Position numbers and translations under genes: made by a program. From an uncultured Collinsella sp. (GTDB taxonomy: Bacteria > Actinomycetota > Coriobacteriia > Coriobacteriales > Coriobacteriaceae): a stretch of DNA of 6,073 bases. The stretch lies in assembly GCA_902496375.1 (NCBI GenBank), contig CABVAS010000103.1:1-6073 (forward strand), in the 5' to 3' direction. A model generated the notes under the pieces. It did not search any database. It was not told the DNA's origin and saw only the letters and a program-made list of their open reading frames with translations. The first letter of the stretch is position 1; the number at the start of each line of letters is the position of its first letter. Positions 5,608 to 6,073 of this stretch are shown here, piece after piece.

Positions 5608-5721
5608 ATGACGATATCGCGCACGCCCGCAATCCAACCCCATAAACCCACCATCTTTGGGTACAAATAACCGCAGGCAACCGACCGTGCCACGCCAACC
5701 ACCCAGGAGCGGACACCATCT

Positions 5722-6073
5722 ATGAACCAGATCCTTCTCTTTATCGGCCTCGTCATCATTTTGTGCCTGACCATCAAACCCGTCGGCAAAAAACTCCCCT
5801 TCCCCACCCTGCTCATCTTTATCGCGCTCGGCATGCTGTTGGGCGTCAACGGCCCGGCGCATATCGACTTTAGCGACTATGCGCTCACCGAAACCGTCTG
5901 CAGCACGGCGCTGCTGTTCATCATGTTCTACGGCGGCTTTAACACCAATATCGACCGTGCCAAACCCGTCGCTGTGCCGGCGGTGCTGCTGAGCACGCTC
6001 GGCGTCGTCATCACTGCCGGCATCACCGGCGTGTTCGCCCGCTTCGCGCTGGGGTTCAACTGGATTGACGGCC
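5722..6073 (+). CDS. CPA1-family cation (K+ or Na+)/proton antiporter, NhaP2/CvrA-like, N-terminal part (cut by window edge)
   Basis: A membrane antiporter expelling K+ or Na+ in exchange for protons. Only the first 117 codons are present, open to the window end. They contain four hydrophobic segments (about 2-18, 26-42, 57-74, 84-110) in the order of NhaP-type antiporters: KLPFPTLLIFIALGMLLGV matches the second helix and FIMFYGGFNTNIDRAKP the third-helix region, where family members I recall read LLDGGLRT or similar, so a Tyr (Tyr70) replaces the usual Asp. The ion-binding Asp motif and any cytoplasmic TrkA-C or corC-like domain would lie beyond the edge. ATG at 5722 has AGGAG at 5705-5709, with a long 12-base spacer; an in-frame TAA at 5668 with no start between excludes an earlier start. 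Ion specificity cannot be told from this part. Confidence 0.82.
   Translation, partial: MNQILLFIGLVIILCLTIKPVGKKLPFPTLLIFIALGMLLGVNGPAHIDFSDYALTETVCSTALLFIMFYGGFNTNIDRAKPVAVPAVLLSTLGVVITAGITGVFARFALGFNWIDG

Noticed and set aside
5469..5721. c-di-AMP (ydaO) riboswitch ahead of the ion antiporter
   Set aside because: Such riboswitches often precede K+ transporters, but I could not find the conserved core or its pseudoknot-like layout here.

Overview
The window looks like chromosome of a high-GC anaerobic actinobacterium of the class Coriobacteriia, most likely Collinsella or a close relative. I infer this from the G/C-rich third codon positions, the ATP-type PEP carboxykinase, the remembered look of the proteins and the intergenic repeats; no marker gene proves it. 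There are five genes, two cut by the window edges.

Layout. Positions 1-710 (minus) hold the N-terminal 236 codons of ATP-dependent phosphoenolpyruvate carboxykinase (pckA). Positions 711-988 are intergenic: a 16-bp perfect palindrome sits upstream of pckA, followed by three consecutive repeat hairpins that run up to the stop codon of the next gene. Positions 989-2560 (minus) encode a complete L-lactate permease (LldP/LctP family). Positions 2561-2740 are a divergent promoter region with one inverted repeat. Positions 2741-4321 (plus) encode a polysaccharide flippase-like membrane protein with a TTG start and a long arginine-rich cytoplasmic N-terminus. Positions 4322-4628, between convergent genes, hold no gene but a nested inverted-repeat element. 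Positions 4629-5468 (minus) encode a PPP-type metallophosphoesterase. Positions 5469-5721 are a second divergent region with several short dyads. Position 5722 to the window end (plus) is the N-terminus of a CPA1 cation/proton antiporter.

How the genes work together. LldP followed by PckA on the same strand suggests linked carbon handling: lactate import or export beside the PEP/oxaloacetate step. In a fermenting anaerobe PckA may instead run toward oxaloacetate. The 278-bp gap with its own operator-like site argues against one tight operon. The other three genes (envelope glycan export, phosphatase, ion antiport) appear to be independent units, each with its own ribosome binding site.

The parts not explained by genes are the two intergenic repeat regions, 850-987 and 4339-4613, and the operator-like palindromes at 785-800, 2665-2681 and 5593-5607. 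I see no defence system, CRISPR array, transposase, tRNA or rRNA. The window is mostly housekeeping sequence; the repeats are the most plausible source of something undescribed.
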